Assembly (NCBI RefSeq): GCF_950005125.1
Contig: NC_080086.1
Span: 125,558,826 to 125,622,825 of the forward strand
Reading direction: 5' to 3'
Source of the DNA: Chionomys nivalis
Taxonomy: Eukaryota; Chordata; Mammalia; Rodentia; Cricetidae
Length of the DNA stretch: 64,000 nucleotides
The notes below the pieces were generated by a model that saw nothing but the letters and a program-made list of their open reading frames with translations, was not told the DNA's origin and made no database searches. Each line of letters starts with the position of its first letter. Position 1 is the stretch's first letter. Shown here piece after piece: positions 45,480 to 58,009 of this stretch. The translations under genes and the position numbers were made by a program.

Positions 45480-46815
45480 AGTTATAGTACCTTAGACATA
45501 TCCCTTCCTCTCCCCTCACCAGCCTCCCCATCTCACCCCTCTCAGTTATCCCTTTTGTTCCCCTAGATAGTTTGACTCTACTTTCATTTTGTATATGCAT
45601 ATGTAATCGTGTGTAACCATATAGCATGTAGGAGTCAAAAATAAGAAAAAAATGTCATTTTAAGATGAGTATAATTCTTTTAATGTGATTGTCTCCAGTG
45701 TCATTTATTTTCCTACAAATGATATAACTTCAGGTTTTTTTTTGGCTGAATATTTACACACACACACACACGAAATTCTTTACTCAGTCCTCTGTTGTTA
45801 GACTCCTAGTTGGTTCTGTACCTTAGCCATCCTGAACAGTGATGTACACATCTATGATATGCTGTTGACTTGGGGTCCTTTCAATAAGTACTAGGAGTGT
45901 CGTGGTTGGGTCATGTGATAGATATTTTGTCTTCAGTTAATTTGATGTGTGTGTATAAGTGTTTTGCCTGCAGTGCACCATGTGTTTGTAGGCTGCCTGG
46001 AGGACAGAAAAGGGACATCAGATCCCCTGGAACTATATATAGTTACAGGTGATTGTGAGTTGCCATATAGATGCTGGTAACCAAACCTGGATCCTCTGGA
46101 AGAGCAACAAGTGCTCTTGACCCCTGAGCCATCTCTCTAGTCCCATATTTTTAGTTCTTTGAGGAGCCGCCATACTGATTCCCATAGAGGCTGGACTAGC
46201 TTGCATTCCCACCAATAGTATATGAGAGTCCCTGTTGTCCACATCCTTACCAACGTTTGATACTTGTTTTCTTCATATCTGACGTTCTGACTGGGGATGA
46301 AATCCTGGTGTAGTTTTGACTTGTATTTCTCTGATGGCTGGTGAGGATGAACTTTTTTTTATTTTTATTTTTTTTTTTGACCATTTTCAGTTCCTCTTTT
46401 GAGTACTGTTTGTTCATTTGATTAGCCTTTATTAATTGGGTTGTTGATTTCTTAGTTTTTGTTTTGTTTATTTCTTCGTGTGTTCTAGACTTATCTTCTG
46501 TCAGGTACAACTAACAAAGGTTTTCTCCCAGCCAATAGGTCAACTCTTTTTTTCTATTAATTTGCTATGCAAAAGCCTTTTCAGTTCATGGGTCTCATTA
46601 TTGATTACTGCCCTGATTTTCTGAGCTTGCACATGTGCAGAAAACCTTTTCCTGTGCCTGTTGTCCTCGGGTGTTTCTCTGCTACTCCTGCCCTTGTCCC
46701 CTGCTTCAGAGTTTCGGGGCTTTGGAGGCTTTTGAAGTTGATTTTTGTGCAGGGTGAGTGATATCTTCTACGTGTTAATATCCAGTTTTCTCACCATCAT
46801 TTGAATACTCTGTTT
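45480..46815 (-). mobile_element. L1 3' half (ORF2 end and 3' UTR), antisense, interrupted by a B3
   Basis: Reversed L1 landmarks: 'accttagccatcctgaacag tgatgtaca', 'catactgattcccatagagg ctggactagcttgcattccc acc', 'ttctctgatggctggtgagg', 'tgctatgcaaaagccttttc agtt' and 'ttttgtgcagggtgagtgat'. The B3 at 45935-46145 interrupts it. Frames broken. Confidence 0.8.
45935..46145 (-). mobile_element. B3 SINE (antisense) inserted in an L1
   Basis: 'gtgtataagtgttttgcctg...ggacagaaaagggacatcag atcccctggaactatata...gacccctgagccatctctct agtcc'. Confidence 0.8.
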
Positions 46816-46884
46816 TACAGTATATATTTTTTACTTCTTTGTAGAGGGTCAGGTGTTTGTCACTATGTGCGTTTATATCTGAGA

Positions 46885-47095
46885 AGAACTACATCAATAA
46901 AACCTAAAGCTAGCTACTTGAAAAGGTACGTGACAGAAAGACAAGCCTCTACCAAGATCACTCAAAAAATTAAAGACATGGGTAGTATTTATTGGCAAAT
47001 ATTCATAATGAAAAGAGGACATACTTACCAATATATCAGATACTTAAAAACTCCTAAGAGATCATTATGAACAGTTTATGTTAACAAAAGTGAAA
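46885..47095 (+). mobile_element. L1 ORF2 fragment (sense, diverged)
   Basis: 'ctaccaagatcactcaaaaa attaaagacatg...aatgaaaagaggacatactt accaatatatcagatactta' resembles the ORF2 region between endonuclease and reverse transcriptase. One frame (to 47070) stays open by chance or ancestry. Confidence 0.45.
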
Positions 47096-48107
47096 GCCCA
47101 GAGCGGCAGACGGCAGAGTCACAACGGAGGCCAGTGCATTGTCCCAGAGGAGGGACAGTGACAACTGGGACTGATTGTGTTAGGAATCAAAGCAGATGGA
47201 AGGATTGAGCAGACACCTGTAATTCTTTGAGTGAAGGGGTGGGGGTGGGCAGGCCTGTCCAGCCTTCTGACACGACTGCCTGTTGTCATCTGTGAAGTTC
47301 ATGCTGGAGAACCATGAAGTTGACTCACAGATGTTTTCAGTTAGTTTATGGTCTTGTTTTGGGTATTCTTATCTATCCTGGGTTACATGTTTGACATGCC
47401 TGAAAGGGTCTGGTTTGGGCAAGCTGAAAGATGCTGGGTAGTAGCATTATAAGCAGAGTTGCATTTGGGGGCTGGTGGCTGCATTTGAGATCTGCTGGGC
47501 TTATGACATTTGGTTGGTTATGGGAGTCTTGAGCTCCTGGGAGAAGTATGGTTAACTCGTGTTTGTGTATGTTAACACAGGATTGGATTCCTGTTTTAAA
47601 ACTTAACAGCCTGGTTTTCTTTTTAAAAAACATGTCTTTAAATGTTTCCTGAAACATAAAATACCTTTAAAAATCAGATTAAATTCTCCCTCAAATACTT
47701 ACAAGTTACCAGATAGGTCTGAGATGTGAACAAAGGCCCTACTTTGCAAAGTCTCTTGTAACACACTACAGTGTGTGCTTGTAACGAGTGCTGAACTTCT
47801 TGGCACAGTGCCTATATAAGTACTCAGATTTCTTTGAGTGATGCAGTTGTGGCTTAGCTTCAGATCTCTAGAAGTCCTTGCCAGGCTTGTCTGACTGCTC
47901 CTAGGTAGCCAGTGCTGCCCTTTCTAGAATCTGACCCCAGATACCCTTCGTTCCTAGTTTGTTAGGTCCCTAAACTACTTGAAAATGAGCTAGTGAGGTG
48001 CTAAGTATAGACATCTCTCCTCCCCACCTTGGCTCAAACACACCCCCACAACTGAAGGAGGGAGGTTAGATAGTTCCAGGGTTTTTATTCTGCTCAGAGG
48101 TCAGTGA

Positions 48108-48275
48108 GGGGCTGGAGAGGTGCTCAGAGGTGAAGAGCCTGGCTGCTCTTGCAGAGGACCTGACACTGTTCCCAGAACTCACAGTAGGCAGCTCACAACA
48201 GCCTGTAACTCCAGCTTCATGGGATCCAGTGTCCTCTTCAGTCCTTCATGTACACATAGACACAGGTAGACCTTT
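48108..48275 (+). mobile_element. B2/B3 SINE
   Basis: 'ggggctggagaggtgctcag aggtgaagagcctggctgct cttgcagaggacctgac'. Confidence 0.75.
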
Positions 48276-48499
48276 GGAAGCCAGTCCTTTGGCCTAAATG
48301 AAACAGCTTTCCCTTAAGATCTCCTTCTTGGAGTAGATTGATGGCAGCTGCCTACCATACAAGCCCACCAGTGTTCTGCAGTCCTGCCTGATCCAGCAGA
48401 ACTATTAAACCTTTATCTACACTATTTGCCACTTGTCAGGAATTCCTTTTTTTTCTTTTCCGGTTCTTCTTGGCATATACAATGGTTGTGTCATTTGTT

Positions 48500-48578
48500 T
48501 ATTGTGTGAGAGTGGAGATGGAACCCAGGGCCTTGCATAGGCTAGGCAAGTACTCTGCCCCTCAGTCCTAGCCCAGAC
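48500..48578 (-). mobile_element. ID/B4 head (antisense)
   Basis: 'gatggaacccagggccttgc ataggctaggcaagtactct gcccctcagtcctagccc'. Confidence 0.65.
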
Positions 48579-49094
48579 ACAGCTGTGCTGAACAAAGCAC
48601 ACACTGTGTCTTTTTATTACTAGTAATATCTATAACTCCAAAACACAACACCTCTTCTAGCTCTAGATTGCTTGGAAATGCTGTATTGGTAGGTAGGTAA
48701 ATATGGTTGTGCATCTATTTGTACAGATGGTTCCCGGTTACTCTTGTAATTTTGGTTATTTTAATAAAGAGTAACTGAGGTCTCAGTCTGCCCTTTCCTG
48801 TCATTTTCCACTTACCTGTGTCTTCCAGGATCTGGCCTGTAATTCCCTCACAAAGCAGGCAGGACGATTCATCTGATAGTGTTATCCAGAGGCAGTTGTA
48901 ATGCAGCATGCTTGGGTGGCTGATTCTGTGGGAAAATTAAAAATTGGAATTGTTAATAAACTATCAAGTGGATTTTAGTAAACAGTTATACTGTCCCTCA
49001 GTAGCAAACATTTATGTAAACATTTTATTTATTTATTTATTCCTCTAGTGTCTGGTTCCAGAATCCCTGTGGATACCAAGTGTCCAAGGGTGCT

Positions 49095-49451
49095 TGACGT
49101 GGGATGTTGTTGTGTGTATGTGTTGCTTTTATTGGTTGGTGAATAAAGCTATTTTGACCAATGGCTTAGCAGAGTAAAGCCTGGTGGGAAATTAAAATAG
49201 AGATATATAGAAAGAATAGGCAGAATCAGGGAGACGCCATGTAGCTGGCAAAGAAGACAGATGCCGAAACCTTACCAGTAAATCACAGCCTTGTGTGATA
49301 CACAGGTTAATAGAAATGGTTTAATTTATGATATAAGAGCTAGCCAGGAATATGCGCCTGAGTCGTTGGCCAAACAATGTTGTAAATAATAGTTTCTGTG
49401 TGATTACTCAGGTCTGGGCAGCTGGGAATGAATGAGCAGTCTCCGTTTACA
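49095..49451 (+). mobile_element. Solo LTR, ERVK-type, with 6-bp target duplication
   Basis: 357 bp starting TGACGTGGG and ending GTTTACA. Contains gaataaagc near the start and 'ggttaatagaaatggtttaa', 'cattggccaaacaatg'-like and 'tctgtgtgattactcaggtc' blocks shared with other rodent ERVK LTRs. ggtgct flanks it at 49089-49094 and 49452-49457. No internal region. Confidence 0.87.
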
Positions 49452-50204
49452 GGTGCTCATAGTCTTTTATGTAAAATGGCATAGTCTTTGTGTATAGCTT
49501 GTCCTTCTGAGCATTTTAAGTCAACCTAGATGACAAAGTTTATGGTTAAGATAGCCCCACATTGCTTTAAAAGTAACAAGAGAAAGTGCATGCCTAGTGC
49601 AGCATTTTCCTCCTAATATTTCCAGTCTGCAGATAAAGAGTTAGTGGATACAGAGGACCAACTGCTTTCAACTGTGGTGGCACAATATATCGTGTAGTGG
49701 GTAAAATTCTTGTCATGGTGCATCATGGTAGCTGAGAAGCAAAGAGAGGAAGGGCCATGAACCCCACACTCTAATGTGTTCATCAGTGACATTTCTTCCA
49801 CCAGGCCCCAACTCTTAAAGCTTTCACACCCGTCAGAGAGGGTTGCTATAAGACAGAAACCAAACCTTCAATTCCTGGTACTCCAAACTGAAGTCTGCTC
49901 TCAAGTTTAGTGTGGTTGATTTAGCATAGTTTATTTTGAGATGTCTATAATATGATCATTTTTAACTATCAGGCAGCATTGTGAGGTGTGACTGCCTCAC
50001 AGTTTCTTTATCCTTCATTTGTTGATGAGGAAATTGGCATGCTTTTACCACTAGAAGAATGGTATTATCTTTATGATTGCTTATATCAAACTGGGCATCA
50101 GAAAGTTACTTAATTTTACTAGTGAATAGCTGAACTACCAACATTATATATACTCTTAAACTGTTGATTCCACCGTGATAAGAATTAGACTCATTTTCAT
50201 TCTG

Positions 50205-50410
50205 TGGTTTGTTTGTATGGGAATTGAACCTAGGACCTTGTGTGAGTAAGGCAGATCTACCACTGAGCCATATCACCAACCATTTCTCATTTTTTGTTTT
50301 GCAACAGACCTTGCTAAAGGTAACCAAACTAGTGTTGAGCTTACCCTATAGCCCAGCCAGGTCTGAACTTGGAGATTGCCCTGCCTTAGCCTCCTAAGTA
50401 AAGGCCTAAC
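50205..50410 (-). mobile_element. B4 SINE (antisense)
   Basis: ID part 'ggaattgaacctaggacctt gtgtgagtaaggcagatcta ccactgagcc' next to a B1-like part '...atagcccagccaggtctgaa...'. Confidence 0.6.
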
Positions 50411-50909
50411 CCTAGTTATCCTTTTTGGATTACTTTAAGCATATCCCTAGTTATGCTTTAGAAATTGAGTTAGGAAATGCAATAGTTACTTTTGGAGTTT
50501 ATACATCAAAGACGAAAAATAAAAGTTACATATTTTATGTACAATATTGATTATAATTGTATCCCCAGGGAAGGATCCTCTCCTTGGTCTAAAAAGAAGC
50601 TCTTCCCCAGCCATTGCCCCCACCCACATCCTGTACCTGCTGTCCCCTGACACTGAAGTTTCCCCTGGGTACTCACATTAACAGCACCTGATACCACGAA
50701 GTTGTTGATTGAGGTTATTGATGAAGTTTAAGCTTTTTTTTTAATGTTCTCTTAAATAAAATGTAGGCACAGGTAAAATTCAGAATTAAATCTTATGCAT
50801 TGCAACTGAAAGTGCACATGGTCTCTGCGTGAATGAGTGTTTGTGTTCAGGTTTTCATTCTAGCAAAGCATTCTTTGCTGTGCGTAAGTCATGATTCAGA
50901 ACACAGCTT

Positions 50910-51076
50910 TTTGGACTCAGGACAACAGGATTCAAATTCGTTAATATCTTTTAGTGTCAGTTACTTCATCAGTAAAACGGAGTAGCACTCGGTTCACGGG
51001 ATGGTGTGTGAGGCTTCAGCACAGTACCCGGTGATGCTGGGCACGCTCAGGAGCACAGTGCCCGGTGATGCCAGAT
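50910..51076 (+). mobile_element. MIR SINE with internal 34-bp tandem duplication
   Basis: 'cagttacttcatcagtaaaa cggagtagc' and 'gggatggtgtgtgaggcttc agcacagtacccgg' follow the MIR order. 'agcacagt(a/g)cccggtgat gc' recurs at 51018 and 51052. Confidence 0.55.
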
Positions 51077-51927
51077 TTGCTCTGGAAGAGGCACTTGCTT
51101 TGTTCTGTGCCCTGTGCTGTCATCGTCACTGGCATTGTCATGGTCTTTTGTTTCATATGTTGAAGCAGGGACAAAATATTCTCACGTAAGAATTGTAAAG
51201 TCACACAAAACTGGCACTCCACAGTGTTAAGGTTACTATCTCACTAAAGATGTTAAATTGTTAACTCTAGGTGGTTAGCAAACACACTTTTTTTGAAGTT
51301 TATATGTTATGTTGTAATTACATTTCTTTTTGAGCACCTATACTAACACCATGAACAGATTGCTGTGTTTCATCTGCCTCTCATATAAATTCTTGCTGGA
51401 ATGAAGTAGGCAAAGGTCACTGAGAGGAGCCTGGTGTCAGTATTGTAAGATTGACACGGGTGGATTGGGGCCTGAAAACAGTGCTCTGCAGAGTCACGCA
51501 GTCCTCCTGTCAATCTCATGAGTGTGTGCCTTAAAGTCTTTAAACGCACTTGCTTCAGAGTCAAGATCACTGACTGGGGTTTATCATAGTTGCATTTTCT
51601 CATAAATATTACTGTCTTCTAATTAGAAGTCTTAAGGACATTCACATTTTCATGGAAAACCACAACACTGAAACCAGTGTGCTTTTATTTGGCTGTGCCG
51701 GTTATAGAGTGCTTAAAGTTTCCAGAGAACTGGGGTCTGCCTGCACTTCGAATAATGTTGGTACTATTGAATTATTGGTAAAGTACATCATTAGTTTCTC
51801 TTGTTCACATGCACACACACTGACTAATGTTAAAATATGCCGTTTACAGGTTTTTAGAACAAGTTTTTGCACAGTTGCTCCCCCTTCCTCCCGTTATGCT
51901 TTCAAAATTAAATAATAATTAAAAGTG

Positions 51928-52130
51928 AGGGGCTGGAGAGGTTACTTAAAGTGCTCTTTCAGAGGACCTGAGTTTGTGTCCCCATACCCACGTCTATCAG
52001 CATACAACCACGTATATTCCAGCTCCAAGGATCAGGTGTTAGCCTCAGCCTTGCAGGCATCCACACACATGTGCCATGCATTTACACACACATACACATA
52101 AATAACAACAATAATAAACCTTTAAAAAGT
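51928..52130 (+). mobile_element. B3/B2 SINE
   Basis: 'gaggggctggagaggttact taaagtgctctttcagagga cctgagtttgtgtccc' with (CA)/(AAT) tail. Confidence 0.75.
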
Positions 52131-52234
52131 TTGAAAGAAAAGTGAGGCCCCTTTTTCTATACCACCTTAACTCATTACCCGTATTTAACCACTAGTTACT
52201 GGTATGGTTCTTAATTTTATTTATTTTTGCATGT

Positions 52235-52522
52235 GTGTGGTGTGCATATTTGGATAAGCGTGTTCAAGTGTGTCTGTAGGCCCCTGTTAGCTGTGTATGG
52301 CGGTCCACCATTGACATTGTCTTAAATTGTTGTCCTTTGTTGATGTAGGTCTATTGAGCTAAGAATTTGATGCTTGCTACTCCAGCTAGCTGGCTTGCCC
52401 AGGGGTCCTTTGGCCTGCCTCCTGAGTGATGAGATTCGAGACATAGGTGCTATGGATCCGAACTCTGGCCTTCACGCTTATGTGTCAAGCACCTCACCCA
52501 CTGTACCATCTCTCCAGTCCAA
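52235..52522 (-). mobile_element. Composite B3/B4-type SINE (antisense)
   Basis: Ends '...tcacccactgtaccatctct ccagtcc' (reversed B2/B3 head), with a B1-like middle 'ggcctgcctcctgagtgatg agattcgagacataggtgct'. Confidence 0.5.
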
Positions 52523-52894
52523 TATGTGTCTTTTTAGAGCTTTGCTGAGCTCTTGTGTGAATGTGTTGGTGTATGTTCTGCTTTTAATTGTTTCAGTATT
52601 CAGCTTGCTCTTCGAGGTCAGTGCCATGTTAAAGACATCCCTCTCTCTGTCAGCGCATACAGTTCAGTCATTGCCTCAGTTTATCACAGTTTGATTTGAT
52701 TTAAAAAATAAAGATCATTGTGTTGTAAATATTATCACAGCGAACATTCATACTGTACATTTGTGAGCAGCTTCCCCGAGCTAAACTAGTGGGAACAAAA
52801 GTAAACAAACAAGCCCCCCAAAAACAAACCATCCTGTCCTTGGTTTTGGGTATACTTTCAAAATTTAAAAAAATACACGGTGTGTAATTTTTTT

Positions 52895-53190
52895 ATGAGA
52901 ATATCCCCTGAAGTCTTTGGTATTTGAACATGTGGTCCCCACTTGTTGGTTCTGATGTTTTTTTAAAGAAGTACAGCCTTGTTGGAGGAGGTATGTCACT
53001 AGGTCCAACTTCAAAAGCTTTTAAGAGTGCCACACTTGCAGCTCCTGCTCCTGCTGCCATGCCTTCCCACCATGACAGACTCCTCCCCTCTGGAGCTGTA
53101 GGTGGAAACACTCGCTTTCTTAGGTTGTCTTGGCTGGGCTGTTTTGTGACAACATCAGGAAAGTAACCAATACACCAGTCAAGGCATCTC
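52895..53190 (+). mobile_element. Rodent MaLR LTR
   Basis: 'tggtatttgaacatgtggtc cccacttgttgg', 'cagccttgttggaggaggta tgtcacta', 'gctgccatgccttcccacca tgac' and a terminal 'caggaaagtaaccaatac' give the MaLR order. Confidence 0.6.
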
Positions 53191-54035
53191 TGTAGCCAAG
53201 TCTGTCTTCCTGATTCTATCTTCCAAGTGCTGGGATTTTGACCTTGCAAAACTTAAACAGATTCTCATTATGGAAATATTTATCTTTTACTCGTGAAATG
53301 CAGACCATTGCTACAAAGACACTAAACATCACCTCCTTCTCTGAGTTTAAGATGAAAGTGTTTTATGTTTATGTGTGGGCATGATGAGTAGAATAATAGC
53401 TAAAACTAATGATTGCTTGCTGTCTCTCTGTGCTGTTCATAGCTCTTTTGTAGATCCTGACTAACTTGGATTATGTCTAGCTATAGATAAAAAGACTGGC
53501 ATGTTATGTTAGGGATCTTGCCCTTTATCATAAAACTAGTAAGTATGTTATGTTTATGTGTGTAATAAATGATAGGGCTGGGGTTCAAACTATAGTGTAT
53601 ATGAGCCATCACCTTTGTAGCTGCACAGCACATAGTATCTGCTTATCAGTTTTCTTGATGTTAGAAAATGTTCCAAAGGGATTCTAATTGTTCCTGGAAT
53701 TAGGGACAGCTAAAAGCAAAGCTAACAGTTGCTTCTCAGTATCTGAGGGAACTCCTTCCATGCCTCCCAGTTGGGACCAGGGATCAAAGTCTACATATGG
53801 TTGAGTGCCTTACATAAAATACTATAGCGTTTGCATTGGCATGTCCTCCTGTATTCTTTAGTGAGCATCTGCACTTAAAGTGCATAAAAGAAAATGCTGT
53901 GTAGACAGTCACTATGGCAGAAATGAGAACCCGTACACTTCCAGTACAGATGCAGTAATTCCCCAAATAGTTTCCATTACAGGATCTATTGGATTCACGG
54001 ATGTGGAGCCTACTGGTATATAGGACTGATTTACT

Positions 54036-54840
54036 TTCTTTTTTTTTCTTTTTTTTTTTTGGAGAGGTCCACTTTTATAATTAAAATGGGAAAGTTTTAT
54101 TTTTTTAAGAGACAAATTGTGATTTTATCTGTATTTGTTTGCTGAACTTCCTGTTTCTGGGAGACTAATGAGAGGATTTCATGGATCCAGTCTCCATGTG
54201 CCCCACACAAGGAAAGCCTGATGTGAGAAGCTTTGGAGTGGTGCTTGCTCCAGTTTCCTTGTGTCAGCTTATCAAGGTCTGTGCCAGATTTGCCATGAGG
54301 AGCCATAGGTGTTGCATCAAACTGGTACCTAGAGATAGTATTTGTTAACACTATGGGTCTCCACTGTGTCTTTGGCCTCATCGTATCCGCAGAACTGATT
54401 GTCTTCATTACAATCTGGCCTTCTCACCTGTTCCTGTCGGTCTGGACAAGCTCTCTGATAGTGGTCTGAAAATGTGCCTGCCGTCTGGGTATTCGCAGCC
54501 TGGGTGAGCTCAGGTTCACTGTGGCTGACGAGTGGTACTGTGCTATTCTGTCTCTCTTCTGAGGATGGCTCTGCAGCGGGACCCAAACCCACGGGGCGTT
54601 TTCAGGAAATACCAGTACAGCTATTGCTAGCTTCTGCCATGGAGACCTGCAGCCTTGAAGAGACAGAATTTAACTATTTTGCTCCATCTTCATCAGGTTA
54701 TCTTAGAGCCTGCTCTAGACCTATGTCCTTTGAAGTACACTGCACTTCCCTGGCCTCATCTTCTTCTTGTCCCGAGAATTTAATTTGAAGTAAAAACCAG
54801 AAGAACAAGAGCAAATGAGATGCCATTGCAGGATGTTGGG
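54036..54840 (-). pseudogene. Processed retrocopy of an unidentified gene
   Basis: Minus strand: about 0.8 kb of mRNA-like sequence ends in AATAAA (complement at 54096-54101), then 35 bases later an A-rich tail (T runs at + 54039-54060). Upstream, one reading frame starts at an ATG (54826) with a leucine/phenylalanine-rich signal-like start and runs to about 54329, broken by stops near codons 43, 51 and about 73. A second frame is open at 54097-54408. I do not recognise the parent. Poly(A) plus an internal signal suggest retrotransposed cDNA. No clear target duplication found. It could also be a decayed 3' UTR copy. Confidence 0.5.
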
Positions 54841-55374
54841 AAAAGGAGGACTTTTTATATTTTTTTTAATTATTTTTAATTTTTTTTGCGTGTGGTGTGT
54901 ACCCCTGCCAGTCATCCTCTTATAAAAGTGAAGTGGGAGGAGTCATCAAAACCTTCTAAAGCATAACTAGAAGGTCTCTGCTGTTTCCTGGAGCTTATCA
55001 GAGTAACGCTCTTTTGATTTGACTTTAAAATTTTGCATCATGAAAACGCATGTGTTCATATTGTTTTGTAATAAAAGATGTACATCCAGGCTTCACAGGT
55101 AGCTATTTAGCCAAAGGTGGGTTTATTTTATTTTGTTGGTTTGTTTTTATTTTTACTTATCTCACATCTAAAGATAAGGGATTTTAAATTTTAAAAATGA
55201 AGTTTGCTGTTATATAAACTTATATAAAAATAGAACTTTTAGTTACAACTGACAAAAATGAGGTTCTGAAATGTATAGGTGCTAAATTTTACAGTACATT
55301 TTTTACCCCCTTATTTACTGGGTTGTGTTTCAAGATCCTTAGTGGGTATCAGAAACCTCAGGTAGTGCCAATTG

Positions 55375-55540
55375 CTGTGTATGTGTGTACCAGACCATCC
55401 ATCCATATAGCCATATATTATTTTTTAGATATATATTTATAGATATATTTTTAGATATATATCTCCAATATATATTAGATATATATATCTTTATATATAT
55501 CCAATATATATATGATATATATCTTTGCCCATAATAAAGT
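55375..55540. repeat. AT-rich (TATATC/TA)n tract
   Basis: Repeated 'agatatatat' units at about 55425-55525, many locally self-complementary. Confidence 0.8.
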
Positions 55541-56059
55541 TTAATTTGATACACTAATAACAATATAATATAATATTTGTAACAGTATAATGAAGATTAC
55601 CTAGTACATTGTTCATTATTTCTGGAGTGTTGCATTTAATATTTTCTGACCAAAGTTGACCAAAGGTAACTGAAGCTTCATAAAGTCACTCTGTGTTTGT
55701 GTGTGTGTCTGTGTATGTCTGTGTGTGTGCTTCTATCCTGCCTGTGTGGCTGCAGTTACCTACAGAAGGCTGGTAAGGAGACCATTTTATTGGGTAGAGT
55801 ACTATGTGTTTTAGTAGTGATCTGGCTATCTGCATACATAAGTATTAAGTTTAATTTACTTGTTTGCCCCAGTTTTTAGTTTCATTTTATTTGCTCATCT
55901 GTAATGAAAAGACCTTTTCTAACACACTCACCAGTTTTCTCTAGCTAATGCAAGTGAGCAGGTAGAGGCAGCCTGAGAAGGTGACCTGACATCCTGAACT
56001 CCAGATCAATAAACAGAAGGACTTGGGCTTATTTAGAGAAGTGGTTCTTAAAGACATAC

Positions 56060-56180
56060 TTATTAATTTTTAAATTATTTGTCTCTGTGTGGGAACAAGA
56101 GGCCCAGAAGTATTGGGTCCCGAGCTAGAGTACAGGTGATTTCAAGTCTCTAGTTGTGTATATTGAGCCATCTCTTCAGC
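56060..56180 (-). mobile_element. B3 SINE (antisense, diverged)
   Basis: 'ttttaaattatttgtctctg tgtggg...attgagccatctcttcagcc ct'. Confidence 0.55.
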
Positions 56181-56194
56181 CCTCAGAGAAGTGT

Positions 56195-56405
56195 CATTTC
56201 GTTTTATGTTTAAGTGTTTGCCCGTGTTTATGTATGTATATCAATCACATGTGTTCCTGGTTCCCAAGGAGCCAGAAGAGGGTGCCAAATCCCCTGGAAC
56301 TGAAGTTGCAGGAGGTTGTGAGCTGCCATGTGGATGTTGGGAACTAAGCCGGGTTCTCTGGACGAGCAGGGAATGCTGCTAATCACTGAGCTGTCTCCCA
56401 AACCT
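56195..56405 (-). mobile_element. B3 SINE (antisense)
   Basis: 'ccagaagagggtgccaaatc ccctggaactgaagttgcag gaggttgtgagctgccatgt ggatgttgggaactaagccg ggt'. Confidence 0.85.
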
Positions 56406-57124
56406 TTCTAGTTCCTCCTTCAGAACCTGTTTTCTACTGTTGTGCATAGTCTGTAGGAGAAGAACCAGTGTGCATTATTTGTAGTGTTTCTGGGCCACGG
56501 AGAGTCCTCCCCACACAGTTCTATGATGGCCACATCCCACCCAAATGAGAGGAGTTGCTGGAGAAAGGCTGCAGGGAAGAAGGTCAAATGTGGACCGAGT
56601 TTCTGCAAACAGACTTCCCCACCATGTTCATGTGTGGTGGATTTGTAGCCTGTGGATTGGATTGCTTTGTTAATGCAGGTTCTGAGCTGTCGTGTTTTCC
56701 ATTTACCGCGTTTCAAGAAAACTTTATGTACTTTTCTGCTTTTATAGCTGTGAATCCTGAGGAACTCTTTCTGTGCTAGTGCCCCAGCCTCTGACTTGGG
56801 GTGCATGGAAACTGTTTTCTGAGTCCTGAGTGCCTGCTCCTCCAGAGCCTACCCATTAGTGGAGTCTTTTGACCCCGACCACTCAGTGTCTGACTGATGC
56901 ACTATTGATTGGATCAGTCACCTGGGTGACATCAAAATCATAGGTCCTGGAACTCACCTCAAACTACCAACTAAGTATCTGTGTACGTTGATGTGGAGAG
57001 TAAAAATCTTATTCAAATGAGATCAACAGATAATTTTTATTGAGTTATTTAATTTCTGTATTGAGTTGTTTCCTTCTATCCTTTGGTAGGTGTATACAGT
57101 ATTTGCCATTGCAGTACTAGTATG

Positions 57125-57465
57125 AGCCTGTTTTCCACTATTGTAATGAAATATCTGAGGCAGGTCAATTTTATAAAGAAAAAAATTTTAACCTCACATT
57201 TGGAAGCTAAAATTCAAGACTAGAAGTCTAGGTGGCCGTGTTGGTTTCTGGCAAGAGCCTAACAGCAGCATGGTAAATGTTCCCAAAGACAGAAAGCCTG
57301 GGTTCCATAATTCCTTATGTGGACATTCCACTGAACTGAGAACCTTCCCTAGGCCCCACCTGTTCATGGCTTCATATTACCTCCCATTACTCCCATTAGC
57401 TACATTAAGCCTACAACACATCAAATTTGGGTTATACAACCAAACATCCAAACCATAACATGCAG
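57125..57465 (-). mobile_element. MaLR (MST/MLT1-like) LTR, antisense
   Basis: 'ttttccactattgtaatgaa atatctgaggcaggtcaatt ttataaag' to '...caaacatccaaaccataaca', the reversed MaLR frame over its full length. Confidence 0.6.
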
Positions 57466-57644
57466 TTGGTATTTTGGCTAGAACTGTCATTGTGTGGCAT
57501 TTGGTAGACTTAACGGGATGTGCGTATCTACCTTCTGAATATCATCATCTCCAGTTATTGAGAAGTGCTCCTGTCTATTACATGTGGTGATGGCCCTCTC
57601 AATGAAGGATTACTTTTGTCTTTCCAGTAGCTTTGTTTTAAGTG

Positions 57645-57945
57645 TGTGTGTGTCTTTGCACATGTGTATGTGTGCAGGTACCTATGTGGAGGTCACAGAA
57701 GGATGTAGGATGTCCTGTTCCATCACTGTCTTCCACCCTGTGCTTCTGAGATGGCTCTCATTGGACCTGGAGCTAGACTGACAGCCAGCAATCCCAGAGA
57801 GCCTCCCTATTCTAGCCACCTCCACAGTTGTTGGGTAACAGCACAAGTGGCCGTGCCCAGTTTTACTTGAGTCTGGGAATTCATACCCAGGCCCTCATGC
57901 CAACCAAATAAGCACCCTTACCCACTGAGCCATTTCTCCAGCCCT
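57645..57945 (-). mobile_element. Composite B3/B4-type SINE (antisense)
   Basis: GT-rich start, 'tgtggaggtcacagaaggat', a B1-like middle and an end '...acccactgagccatttctcc agccc'. Confidence 0.6.
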
Positions 57946-58009
57946 ACATTGTTCTTTAATTATTTAGTAAACCTTATCTTGCCTTAGTTACAGGACTCTG
58001 ACTTAGCTG

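Noticed and set aside
56420..56806. 128-codon minus frame
   Set aside because: No domain recognised, no poly(A) or splice support; sequence appears unique but noncoding.
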